Of a DNA stretch of 64,000 nt, positions 23,714-31,415 are shown one piece after another. The notes under the pieces were generated by a model. It ran no database searches and was not told the DNA's origin. It saw only the letters and a program-made list of their open reading frames with translations. How positions within the stretch are numbered: position 1 is the stretch's first letter; the number at the start of each line of letters is the position of its first letter. The DNA comes from Thermus caldilimi (lineage in GTDB: Bacteria; Deinococcota; Deinococci; Deinococcales; Thermaceae), in the NCBI RefSeq assembly GCF_004684245.1, contig NZ_CP038452.1, positions 916,796-980,795 on the forward strand, written 5' to 3'. The position numbers and the translations under genes were made by a program.

Positions 23714-25096
23714 TTAGAGGCGGATGCGGTCCAAGGAGAGGACCATAGCCACCGCCTCCTTGCGGTCTTTAGGCACGCGGGGGAGGAGGGTGGCGAGGGT
23801 TTCTAGGGGAATGCCCCGCAGGTCTTCAGGCCGAAGGACTTCCTTGCGGATGCTCTCTGCGGGTTGGTCGAGGGCAAGGGCCACGGCCAAAACGAAAGCT
23901 TGCTCCAGCTGAGGGTGATCCCGAAGGTGCCCATCGTAGGAGTCCACGAGTTCCCGCAGGCGCTTTTTCAGAGCTCCCCAACGCTCCAGCACCTCATCGG
24001 ACTTGAGGGGGGAATAGGAGGGTGCGGTGATTTGAAGGCGGCTTTTCCCCTCACCAAGGGCAGCGAGAACCACTTCGGCCATGGCTTGGCGGACATTTCC
24101 GTTGTCCACGAAGTCCAGGGCGTGGGTGAGGTCCTTAGCGAGGTTAAGGCGGGCTCGGGTGGTAGCGGGCAAGGAGTCGGAGTCTTGGGATTTCGCCTTG
24201 GATCGTTCGTAAACCAGCTCCAGGCCGCCGTATCCCCAGCGCAAGCCGTAAACCTTGTAGCCTTCGGCCTCCAAGTTTTTAGCGGTGGCGGCGATGTTTT
24301 CTGGGTCTGGGCTTACGGGGCGGCTATGCCAGGGCTTGTCCTCCACATGGATGGGGACGCCTGCGGCCTCAGCGAGGCGGGTCATGTGCTGGAGTTGAAG
24401 GCGGTAGACCACATCCCGGGAAACGTAGTGGGGGTTGCCTTCCAGGTCGTGGACCACCACACCTCCCGCCTGGCGGTATTCCTCCTCCGTGAAAAGGAAG
24501 CCCTTTTGGCTCTTGTGGCCTTCCAGGTAACGAAGAACACCATCGGGCTCCCAATGGAAACCAAAGTGCCGGAGGACTTCCTCCTGGATCTCCTCGGGAA
24601 GGCGAACCAGAAGAGCTATCTGTCGGTAGGTAAGTTGCCCTTTCTGGAAAGCTTCTTTGCCTCTGGAAACGAGCTTGTCCCTTATGGCTTGTCGGAGGGC
24701 CACGTAAGCTGGGGAGCGTCCCAGGCGTTCTGCGGCCTCTTCCACTCCCAAGAGGTCAGCGAGGCGGGCCACGCCTTCGGCTTCCTCCAAGGGGGAGAGG
24801 TCTTCGCGCTCCAGGTTTTCCACCAGGGCCACCACGGCGGCTTCCTCCCGGGGAAGAACTTTGACGGGCACGGGAGGCACATCGTGGCCTGCTTCGTGGA
24901 GAAGCCACAGGGCCCTCAGTCTACGGCCACCCCCCACCACGTAGTAGGTGCCCCCCTCCTCATAAGCCACCAGGTTTTGCAAGACTCCCACTTGGCGGAT
25001 GGAATCCGCCAGGGCGGCGATGCCTTCTTCTGTGAGGACCTGGCGAGGATTTTCCGGGGCTAGCTCAAGCTTCTCCAAGGGAACCTCAACAGTCAT
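23714..25096 (-). CDS. ParB/Spo0J-family protein with long C-terminal domain
   Basis: This 460-residue protein starts MTVEVPLEKLELAPENPRQV after AAAGGAGGTGCC. The ParB N-terminal domain shows GVLQNLVAYEEGGTYYVVGG, GGGRRLRAL and the ENLEREDLSPLEEAEG segment, followed by an HTH (LGRSPAYVALRQAI). ParB proteins bind centromere-like sites, and many act as CTP-dependent clamps. The C-terminal 250 residues are unlike standard ParB and may hold a plasmid-specific domain. No ParA gene was recognised in the window, so partition or another DNA-linked role remains open. Confidence 0.85.
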   Translation of the reverse strand: MTVEVPLEKLELAPENPRQVLTEEGIAALADSIRQVGVLQNLVAYEEGGTYYVVGGGRRLRALWLLHEAGHDVPPVPVKVLPREEAAVVALVENLEREDLSPLEEAEGVARLADLLGVEEAAERLGRSPAYVALRQAIRDKLVSRGKEAFQKGQLTYRQIALLVRLPEEIQEEVLRHFGFHWEPDGVLRYLEGHKSQKGFLFTEEEYRQAGGVVVHDLEGNPHYVSRDVVYRLQLQHMTRLAEAAGVPIHVEDKPWHSRPVSPDPENIAATAKNLEAEGYKVYGLRWGYGGLELVYERSKAKSQDSDSLPATTRARLNLAKDLTHALDFVDNGNVRQAMAEVVLAALGEGKSRLQITAPSYSPLKSDEVLERWGALKKRLRELVDSYDGHLRDHPQLEQAFVLAVALALDQPAESIRKEVLRPEDLRGIPLETLATLLPRVPKDRKEAVAMVLSLDRIRL

Positions 25097-25149
25097 GGCA
25101 CCTCCTTTCACCTCCAAGACCGGGACGGGGGGCTTGCCCCCCCGTCCCG
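25097..25149 (-). promoter_or_regulatory. Leader module: GC hairpin plus extended Shine-Dalgarno, parB
   Basis: A 12-bp stem (CGGGACGGGGGG with its complement, 25121-25149) is followed directly by GTCTTGGAGGTGAAAGGAGG and the parB start. The same design precedes the genes starting at 23588, 27692, 30987, 34116 and 34540. Confidence 0.65.
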
Positions 25150-25159
25150 TTTTGTTTGT

Positions 25160-25885
25160 TCAGCGGGTTTCCAGGTACTTCCAGACTTCCAGAAGGTGCA
25201 GGAAGGCTTCCCTGGCCCTAGGCAGGTCCACCTCTTGGGTTTCAAAGGAGCCATCTTTGCCGATGCGAACGAGGAGTCCTTTTTGGGGGCGGAGGCCTTC
25301 CCACCACTCCAGGGCAAGGGCGTATCCCCCCAGCTGGAGGGCGTATTCGGGGTACAGGGCTTTGGAGGTCTTGAAGTCCACGAGGGTGCGGTCGGAGAGA
25401 ACGAGGTCCACCTTGCCCGCGTACCCCAGCGGGGGATGGGCCACGATTTCCTCGGAGAGGAGGAAACGCCTTGGGGTGGTTTCCCACCATTCCAGGAAGC
25501 GTTCTACTGCCCTTTGGGCTTTTGGGTCCTGAGGGAGTGAGCGGGGTATACCTCCGAGGAAAGCTTCAATCCAATCGTGGACTTCGCTTCCTGTATTGGC
25601 AGCGCTTCGGGCTTCTTTGCGGTGAAGGCCAGCGGCTTCCTGGGTGAGGTAGAGCAGTTCTTCGTGGGTCATGCCCGGAGCGTAGTTGTTGAGGATGTGT
25701 TGGGCCATGAGGTCCATGGCCCAAGCTTGCAGCCTGGGTTTACCCAGGAGGGAAAGGATGCGGGTAACGGAAGGTAAGGTGCGTTCCTCGCCCTGAGGAG
25801 AGGTGAGGCGGTATTCGTGACTTTGGGGATCAAAGCGAAGGGTGTACCCCCTCCGGTTTCTGAGTATGGGTTCAGCGCGGTTCAT
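25160..25885 (-). CDS. PD-(D/E)XK exonuclease (RecB/Cas4-like)
   Basis: This 241-residue protein has the PDDEXK pattern: an N-terminal helix TGSEVHDWIEAFLGG, then YAGKVDLVLSDRTLVDFKTS with the catalytic D and E/D-x-K, then YALQLGGYALALEWW with the Q-x-x-x-Y helix. Phage exonucleases of this type resect double-strand ends to feed a single-strand annealing protein, and such a protein (Rad52-like) is encoded at 27183-27692 in the same operon. Its start overlaps the end of a small upstream gene. Confidence 0.8.
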   Translation of the reverse strand: MNRAEPILRNRRGYTLRFDPQSHEYRLTSPQGEERTLPSVTRILSLLGKPRLQAWAMDLMAQHILNNYAPGMTHEELLYLTQEAAGLHRKEARSAANTGSEVHDWIEAFLGGIPRSLPQDPKAQRAVERFLEWWETTPRRFLLSEEIVAHPPLGYAGKVDLVLSDRTLVDFKTSKALYPEYALQLGGYALALEWWEGLRPQKGLLVRIGKDGSFETQEVDLPRAREAFLHLLEVWKYLETR

Positions 25886-26066
25886 GGGGTTCTACCATGT
25901 AGTAAACCTTGTTTTCCAGCACCTTGTACCAGGCCACTCCGTGCTGCCCTCCCTGGGAAATCCTGCGGTATTCCCTCAAGCTTCCACATGGGGCGTAGGG
26001 GAAAGCACGAGCGGTAAACCCCAGGAAAACGGGTGTGCCCAGGGAACGCAACTGGTTTTCTGCCAA
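25872..26066 (-). CDS. Small hypothetical protein (TTG start uncertain)
   Basis: About 64 residues read LAENQLRSLGTPVFLGFTAR and then GVAWYKVLENKVYYMVEPH. The C-terminal half looks like a small beta-rich domain and overlaps the exonuclease start by 14 bp. The only nearby start is a TTG after GGGAAG. The frame may instead be the tail of the upstream gene displaced by an indel. Confidence 0.45.
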   Translation of the reverse strand: MAENQLRSLGTPVFLGFTARAFPYAPCGSLREYRRISQGGQHGVAWYKVLENKVYYMVEPHEPR

Positions 26067-26091
26067 GACTTCCCAGCTGGACTTACCTGAT

Positions 26092-26599
26092 TTAGAAGGG
26101 TACACCTTGGGCCTCCAAGGTGAAGAACTGGTACACCTTTTTCGCCCGCTTGATGGCCTCTGCCTCGGCCTCTTGGGGATGGATGCGGGTGCCGTGGAGG
26201 AGGACGAGGCCGTAGACCTCACCGGGGGCATCCACCACTTCCACTCCCCACTCCACTCCTTCGTCAAAAGCCTGTGTGTAGGCCCGGAGATGCCCGTCCC
26301 CGAGGGGGCCTATGTAGGCCACCTTGCGGTCCTCCCCCAGGTCCACGAACTGGCCGGGAGCCTGCCGGAGGAGATCGCCCACCACAGTTTCCCTTTGGGC
26401 TATAAGGAGGAGGCGAGCGTAAGCCTGGGAGGGCAGGGGGAGAAGCTCCTGGAGGAAGATCAGGGCGGTTGCCGAAGCGATCCACCAGGTTTTCTGTGGA
26501 AATGGGTTCACTCACCTCCTCTTCCGCAAGGGGGAGGAGATGGGTGATGGAGCCGTGGGTCTTGGTGTCAAGGTTTACGCCGTAGGGTATCCACTTCAT
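26092..26599 (-). pseudogene. Hypothetical protein, frameshifted near 26472
   Basis: A strong AAAGGAGGAAAC site precedes MKWIPYGVNLDTKTHGSITH, which runs to about 42 residues (ENLVDRF). The next frame continues ATALIFLQELLPLPSQAYAR to a normal end with FFTLEAQGVPF. Removing one G from a GG pair around 26472-26474 joins them into a protein of about 168 residues. No family recognised. Either the gene is inactive or an indel error is present. Confidence 0.6.
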
Positions 26600-26819
26600 G
26601 TTTCCTCCTTTCGCGCACCGCCAGGATGTGCTTGCAGGGACGGGTGCGCCCATGCGTAAACGCTGGGCAGGTGCAGATGCCGGGAGGATCTTTTACCTCG
26701 TACCACCCTCGTCCGCTTTGGGAGCGCACCCGGTAATACCCAGCGCCGAAGTCCAAGATCACTCCGTTTTTGGCCAAAAGCTTTGCCCGTTCCACGACCC
26801 TATTGGGCGTCTGGCTCAC
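26568..26819 (-). CDS. SWIM zinc-finger protein
   Basis: This 83-residue protein starts at a GTG five bases after GGAGG (VSQTPNRVVERAKLLAKNG). It has the SWIM pattern CTCPAFTHGRTRPCKHILAV (CxCx...CxH), which binds zinc and nucleic acid or protein. SWIM proteins are frequent partners in recombination and in mobile-element helicase systems, which suits this neighbourhood. It overlaps the upstream gene by 20 bp. Confidence 0.75.
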   Translation of the reverse strand: MSQTPNRVVERAKLLAKNGVILDFGAGYYRVRSQSGRGWYEVKDPPGICTCPAFTHGRTRPCKHILAVRERRKHEVDTLRRKP

Positions 26820-27186
26820 GTCTACCTCCGAAGACGGACCGGGCTGCTTCCAGAGCCAGGGGGCCTTGGTGCAGGACCATGTGGGCCATCCGGGCCTTTC
26901 CCGACCAGACCTCCAGGCCGAAGGCTTGCTGCTGGGGGTCAAAAAAGGCCACCAGGGCGTCACCCCGGGCAGGAGGGAGGGGAAAGTCCCTCTCCTCCTC
27001 GTAGGTCACCCAGTAGCGGTACACCCCGTCGGGCTCCAGGTAAAGGAGGCGGTTGCCCACCCGAGCGACCGGAACAAAGGTGTCTTCGTAGGGGCAGAGG
27101 AACAAGGGGACTCCTTCGGGGGCTTCACCAAGGTTTTCGTAAACACCCTGGGGACGAGGAGAGTGCCCGTAAAAGATGAGCTTCAT
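26800..27186 (-). CDS. Hypothetical protein
   Basis: This 128-residue protein starts MKLIFYGHSPRPQGVYENLG after a GAGGAGG site, and its ATG overlaps the stop of the annealing-protein gene. It is mostly beta-stranded (FVPVARVGNRLLYLEPDGVY; ARGDALVAFFDPQQQAFGLE). No motif recognised. Tight coupling with the Rad52-like and SWIM genes suggests a recombination accessory role. Confidence 0.55.
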   Translation of the reverse strand: MKLIFYGHSPRPQGVYENLGEAPEGVPLFLCPYEDTFVPVARVGNRLLYLEPDGVYRYWVTYEEERDFPLPPARGDALVAFFDPQQQAFGLEVWSGKARMAHMVLHQGPLALEAARSVFGGRREPDAQ

Positions 27187-27692
27187 GGTTCCTCCTCAAA
27201 GGATGCGTCCTCCTCTTCTTCGTTTTCCTCCAGAAGGAGCCGTTTGAGTTCCTTTAGAGCCTTTTCCGTGGGTTGCCCATCTTTGAGGGGAACCCAGACT
27301 TTTTCCAGTTCATAGAGGTAGCGGCCCACTCCGAACTTGACTGCGGCTCGTTTGAGGGCATCAGAAAAGGCGGATTTGAGGGAATCGCCTTCTCCCACGT
27401 CCTCCTTAGTGACACCCAGGACTGTGAGGCGGCAACGGACTTCCACCAGGCGTTCCCGTCGTTCTCCCCGTTCGGAGCGCACGGTATAGGTGTGGTCTGC
27501 GAGAATTTCGTAGGCGTCGTGCCACCCCTCGGGACCCACCGCCTCGTCCAGGCGGTCCACTACGGTGCGGGCGTCCACGTAGGCCACCACGAGGCCGCGG
27601 GTCCGGTCCTTGTTGGTAGACTGGACCTTCCAGCCCACCTTGCTTGGGGGAAATGGAGCCTTGAGGATCCGGGAAACCTCTTGCCAGTTCAT
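27183..27692 (-). CDS. Rad52/Rad22-type single-strand annealing protein
   Basis: This 169-residue protein shows the core Rad52 fold signature: YVDARTVVDRLDEAVGPEGW at residues 38-57, a central beta part with VRCRLTVLGVTKEDVG, then GDSLKSAFSDALKRAAVKFG and VGRYLYEL. The C-terminus is an acidic tail (EENEEEEDASFEEE) like that of phage annealing proteins and SSBs. It would anneal complementary strands produced by the PD-(D/E)XK exonuclease in the same operon. A GC hairpin and extended Shine-Dalgarno lie directly upstream. Confidence 0.8.
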   Translation of the reverse strand: MNWQEVSRILKAPFPPSKVGWKVQSTNKDRTRGLVVAYVDARTVVDRLDEAVGPEGWHDAYEILADHTYTVRSERGERRERLVEVRCRLTVLGVTKEDVGEGDSLKSAFSDALKRAAVKFGVGRYLYELEKVWVPLKDGQPTEKALKELKRLLLEENEEEEDASFEEEP

Positions 27693-27742
27693 CTTCCCTC
27701 CTTTCGCCTTTCAGACTGGGGCGGGGGTTTATCCCCCGCCCC
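27693..27742 (-). promoter_or_regulatory. Leader module: GC hairpin plus extended Shine-Dalgarno, Rad52-like gene
   Basis: GGGGCGGGGG pairs with CCCCCGCCCC across five bases (27718-27742) and is followed by AGTCTGAAAGGCGAAAGGAG and the ATG. Confidence 0.65.
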
Positions 27743-27747
27743 GCCCC

Positions 27748-28008
27748 CTAAAGCCGGTGTACCACCCTGCCCTCGCGGTCCAAGGCTTCCAAGTAGGCCA
27801 CCTGGCCCCGCAACCGGGCATACAGCCAAGCCACAGCTGCGGGATGAAGCTTTTCGTAGATTTCGTTTCCATCTTCTGTGACCACTTGGTACAAAACAGC
27901 CCCTTTCCGAAGCAAAGCGGACTCGTCTAGGAACACAGGGGAAGCTCCTAAGACCTCAATCCATCCCGTGTGGTGCTTCACAACCACGACCAAGGCGTCA
28001 GCGAACAT
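27748..28008 (-). CDS. Small hypothetical protein
   Basis: An 86-residue protein starting MFADALVVVVKHHTGWIEVL after GAAGGAGGTGAAAAGG. It is beta-rich at the start with a helix near the end (HPAAVAWLYARLRGQVAYLE). It overlaps the upstream gene by 11 bp. No family recognised. Confidence 0.6.
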   Translation of the reverse strand: MFADALVVVVKHHTGWIEVLGASPVFLDESALLRKGAVLYQVVTEDGNEIYEKLHPAAVAWLYARLRGQVAYLEALDREGRVVHRL

Positions 28009-28288
28009 TCCTTTTCACCTCCTTCGCAAGGTGCTCAGACGCTGTGCTCTCAAAATGGAGGTGCAACCGTTGCTCCAAGTACCAAGAAAACTCTTCCCCC
28101 TCCTCCTTTCTCAGAAGCCACGCGATCTCCACGTCCACCGCTCCCCGGTCCCTAGCCTTCCGAACCTCCTGCACCGCCTCCGCCAAGGACCGAACCCGCT
28201 TCACCTCCACCCGCTCACCCGCTAAATAGGTGGCCGAAACCGCCACCACCTCCGCCTCCTCCCGCCAAAACTCCCGCAACCGAATCAC
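27998..28288 (-). CDS. Small hypothetical protein
   Basis: This protein of about 96 residues starts at a GTG (VIRLREFWREEAEVVAVSAT) after GGGAGGTGGGAAG. It is alpha/beta with a helix VRSLAEAVQEVRKARDRGAV. A start 15 codons upstream is possible but lies closer to the repeat region. It is the first gene after the left iteron array, so its promoter probably lies in that array. Confidence 0.55.
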   Translation of the reverse strand: MIRLREFWREEAEVVAVSATYLAGERVEVKRVRSLAEAVQEVRKARDRGAVDVEIAWLLRKEEGEEFSWYLEQRLHLHFESTASEHLAKEVKRNVR

Positions 28289-28395
28289 CTTCCCACCTCC
28301 CTTCTCATGAAAGCTCTCATCTTTACCCTCCACAGGAGAGACGATGAGAGGTAAATTCTCATCGTAGAGAGTGCCCTTAGAAAGCCATCTGTTCT

Positions 28396-28685
28396 CGGTT
28401 ATCCGGGAAGGAACCCACTACTGACCGAGATTGACTCTATGGTGAAGGATGAAAAGATGAGATACCCTCTCATCCTTCACCATGATTTGCGATGAGAAAC
28501 GGACTGAGATCATGAGGTGAAGGATGGTGAAGGATGAGAGCCTCTCATCCTTCACCCGAGAACGCCGTGTTTAAGGGCGTTTTTGCCACGGTGAAGGATG
28601 AGAGGGGGGTTTTCCCTATTCTCATAAAAAGGACCAATACTTCCATTTCAGGTAGCCACCATTAGCGATGGAGAAAAGTTGAGCG
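28396..28685 (+). repeat. Left arm of a ~290-bp inverted repeat with iterons
   Basis: It contains copies of GGTGAAGGATGAGAG or close variants at 28441, 28467 (inverted), 28516, 28526, 28542 (inverted) and 28590. Reading forward, the arm matches the reverse complement of 31049-31340 over nearly its whole length, including TTATCC-GGAAGGAACCC at one end and GAAAAGTTGAGCG at the other. It holds no convincing ORF. Confidence 0.8.
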
Positions 28686-28704
28686 CACTATTATCAAAGT
28701 GGAC

Positions 28705-28731
28705 AGGCCCCCTCTGGTCACGAGGGGGCCT
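28705..28731 (-). terminator. Hairpin after the helicase gene
   Basis: AGGCCCCCTC pairs with GAGGGGGCCT across seven bases, just downstream of the helicase stop on the minus strand. There is only a weak T-rich tail. Confidence 0.55.
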
Positions 28732-28735
28732 GCGG

Positions 28736-30630
28736 TTACCAGTCCAGGGAGGCGATTTGGGCGAGGCCGGAGACGGCCTCGGTGGTTTCCCTGCCGTGGT
28801 AGCCGATGGAGGGGTGGTAGGGGAGGTGCTGGCCGGGGGTTTCGGTGAAGAAGCGGCTGGGGCGGACGGGGCCCCGCTCGCCCACCTGGTAGGTGGTGAG
28901 GTAGAGGTTTTCCTTAGCCCGGGTGAGGCCCACGTAGTGGAGCCTGCGTTCCTCCTCCAGCTGGGCGGGGTTCTGGGCGCTTCTCCAGGAGGGGAAGACG
29001 CCCTCCACTAGGCCCACCAGGAAGACGCTGTGGAACTCCAGGCCCTTGGAGGCGTGCAGGGTCATGAGCCTCACGCCCTGGGGCTTCTCCAGGTCCCCAT
29101 CTTCCATCTCCAGGAGTATGTCCTGGAGGAAGGTAGCCAGGTCCCCCTGGGGAGTGTGTTCGGCGAAGCCCCGCATGGCGTTCGCCACTTCCTCCGTGTT
29201 CATGTAGCGTTCGCTTGCGGCTTCCGTGTTCCCCTCGGCCCAGTCCAGGAGGACGGGCCAGAGGAACTCCCGCCACCGGCGAAGCCAGGCTTCGGTCTCC
29301 CCGGCCAGGGCCAAACCCCGGGCCTCGGCGATGCGCCGGGCATCCTCCACAGCCTGGAGGAGTTGCCGCCCCTCAGGCACGGGAAGGAGGAGCCTGGGGT
29401 CCTCGGCGGCCTTTTGGGCCTTCTTGGGGCCAAACCTGGGCACGGTGGCGGCGATGGCCTCCGCCAGGGCCAGGGTGTCCCCGGTGGCCGCCCGGAGGAA
29501 GTGGAGAAGGAGCTTGACCTCCCGGCGCTCCCAGAAGCCCACGCCTCCCACCACGGTGTAGGGGACGCGGAACCGGCGCAGGGCGGCCTCCAGGGGACGG
29601 GAGAGGGAGAGGGAGCGCATGAGGACGGCGATCTCCTCGGGGGGCACCCCGGAGGCGAGGGTCTGGGCGGCGGCCTCGGCCACGAAGAGGGCCTCGGCCT
29701 CCCGGGTTTCGGCGGTGACCTTGAGGGGGGGTCGCCGTCCCGGAGGGCGGTGAGGGGGAGGTCTTCCCGGTGGTGGTTCTGGCGGATGACCGCGGTGGCG
29801 GCGTCGGTGATGCCCCGGTGGGAGCGGTAGTTGAGGGGGAGCTTGTAGACCAGGGCGTGGGGGAAGTGGCGCTTGAACTCCAGGATGAGGCGGTAGTCGG
29901 CCCCGCGCCAGGAGTAGATGGCCTGGTTGGGGTCCCCCACGGCCATGAGGTTCTCTTCCCCGGTCAGGAGGAGCCTGACCAGTTCAAACTGGACCAGGTT
30001 GGTGTCCTGGTACTCGTCCACGGTGAGGAAGCGGCAGCGCTTTTGCCAGTCCCGCTGAAGGGAGGGGTCGGCCTTGAGGTCTTCCACGGCGGCCAGGAGG
30101 AGGTCGTCGAAGTCCAGGTAGCCCCGGGTTTCCTTCCACTCCTCGTAGCGTTCCCAGACCTGGGAGAGGTAGGGTTCAAAGTCGGCGTACTGGCTTGCGA
30201 GGGTTTCCCGGTCCCAGCGGGCGTTCTTGGCCCGGGAGATGGCCCCGTGGGCGGCCTTGGGGGTGAGGCGGTGGGGGGCTTGGAGGTCTTCCAGGAGGTT
30301 GCCGATGAGTTTGCGCGCGGTATCGGCGTCCAGGACCTTGAGGTCTTTGCGGCTTTGGCGGAGGACGGTAGCGGCGAGGCTGTGGAAGGTGGAGATCCAC
30401 AGGCGGCTGGCCTCGTCTTCGGGGAGCATGTGGGCGAGGCGTTCCCGCATTTCCCCCGCGGCCTTGCGGGTGAAGGTGACCAGGGCGATTTCCTCAGGGG
30501 AGAAGCCTTCCCTCACCAGGCGGGCGGCGCGGTGGGTGACGGTGCGGGTCTTGCCGCTGCCGGGTCCGGCGATGACCAGGGCGGGCCCGAAGGTGTGCCC
30601 CACCACCGCCTGCTGTTCGCTGTTGAGCAC
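28736..30630 (-). pseudogene. UvrD/Rep-family helicase, frameshifted at a G7 run
   Basis: From a GTG after GGAGGTGATGC the first frame carries LNSEQQAVVGHTFGPALVIA and Walker A GPGSGKTRT, then TFTRKAAGEMRERL, TVDEYQDTN (motif II), GDPNQAIYSWRGA and LNYRSH. The frame is lost at TALRDGDPP. The next frame supplies the rest: PPEEIAVLMR, RLMTLHASKGLEFHSVFLVG and EERRLHYVGLTRAKENL. One additional base in the 29725-29731 run of seven G restores a helicase of about 630 residues. UvrD/Rep helicases are 3'-5' SF1 motors. It sits between two iteron arrays and may serve element replication. Confidence 0.85.
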
Positions 30631-30670
30631 GCATCACCTCCTACTTCAACCATGGTAGTCAAAGCCACGC

Positions 30671-30699
30671 AAGAAGGGGGGATTAGCCCCCCCCTTCTT
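30671..30699. other. GC/AT hairpin upstream of the helicase
   Basis: AAGAAGGGGGG pairs with CCCCCCTTCTT across seven bases. It lies between the 84-residue gene and the helicase start and could attenuate or process the shared transcript. Confidence 0.5.
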
Positions 30700-30708
30700 G
30701 CCTGTGGT

Positions 30709-30729
30709 CAAGATACGGGCTTCGCCCGT
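30709..30729 (-). repeat. 21-bp hairpin repeat shared with 7140-7160
   Basis: The reverse complement of the 21 bp at 7140-7160 is repeated exactly here, including the ACGGGC stem with GAA loop. It follows the stop of the 84-residue gene. Confidence 0.6.
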
Positions 30730-30732
30730 GAC

Positions 30733-30987
30733 CTAGCGCCGCTTGCGGGGAGTGATCACGTCCTCCTCCTCTTCCTCGGCTTCGGCCTCCTCGTTAGGGG
30801 GGAGAAGGACCAGCTTGCCGTTGAGGGGGAGAGCGTCCAGGAGGACGGTGATCCCCTTCTCCGAGCGGAAGGCCCGGCCCACCTGGACCCAGTAGGTGCG
30901 GGTCTCCCCCTCGCTGTCCTCGTACTCCCGGGTGGTGAACGCCCGGAGCACTTCCCGCTCTGCCTGCTTGCCCTTGCCGTTCTTCAT
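30733..30987 (-). CDS. Small plasmid-type protein with acidic tail
   Basis: An 84-residue protein starting MKNGKGKQAEREVLRAFTTR. The centre reads TYWVQVGRAFRSEKGITVLL and DALPLNGKLVLL, a pattern seen in small uncharacterised plasmid and phage proteins. The C-terminal tail is acidic then basic (EEAEAEEEEEDVITPRKRR), as in some SSB-interacting proteins. It has the hairpin plus extended Shine-Dalgarno leader and shares the inverted-repeat-bounded segment with the helicase. Confidence 0.6.
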   Translation of the reverse strand: MKNGKGKQAEREVLRAFTTREYEDSEGETRTYWVQVGRAFRSEKGITVLLDALPLNGKLVLLPPNEEAEAEEEEEDVITPRKRR

Positions 30988-31034
30988 CCTTCACCTCCTT
31001 TCACCTCTCCGACCGGGACGGCGATGCCGTCCCG
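30988..31034 (-). promoter_or_regulatory. Leader module: GC hairpin plus extended Shine-Dalgarno, 84-residue gene
   Basis: CGGGACGGC pairs with GCCGTCCCG across three bases (31014-31034) and is followed by GTCGGAGAGGTGAAAGGAGG and the ATG. Confidence 0.65.
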
Positions 31035-31048
31035 TCTTGCTAAATCCA

Positions 31049-31340
31049 CGCTCAACTTTTCTTCAGCCGTGATGGTGGCTGCCCGAAATGGAAGTATTGG
31101 CCGTTTTTATGAGAATAGGCAAAAACGGCCTCTCATCCTTCACCCACGGTAGGAATGCCCTTTAGAAGGGCATTTCGTAGTGAAGGATGAGAGCCTCTCA
31201 TCCTTCACCATCCTTCACCTCATGGTTCCACCCCCTTTCCTATCGCAAAACCGGGTGAAGGATGAAAGGGCATCTCATTTTCTCATCCTTCACCGAAGAG
31301 TCAGTCTAGGATATCTGCGGGTTCCTTCCGGGATAACTTT
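31049..31340 (-). repeat. Right arm of the ~290-bp inverted repeat with iterons
   Basis: It carries GGTGAAGGATGAGAG-type copies at 31130, 31195 and 31209 (inverted), 31179 and 31254 (direct) and 31281 (inverted). It matches the left arm in reverse complement, including the internal small hairpin AATGCCC/GGGCATT at the equivalent place. No ORF was found in it. Confidence 0.8.
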
Positions 31341-31415
31341 GCTAACCCCCCTTCTGTGCGTTTTCTTCTTTCATGAGAATCGCCCCCTCATCTTTCCCTG
31401 TGTAGATGAGAGTTC

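Noticed and set aside
28396-31340. CRISPR array
   Set aside because: The iterons occur in both orientations with irregular spacing and conserved flanks, which is not the repeat-spacer pattern, and no cas genes are nearby.
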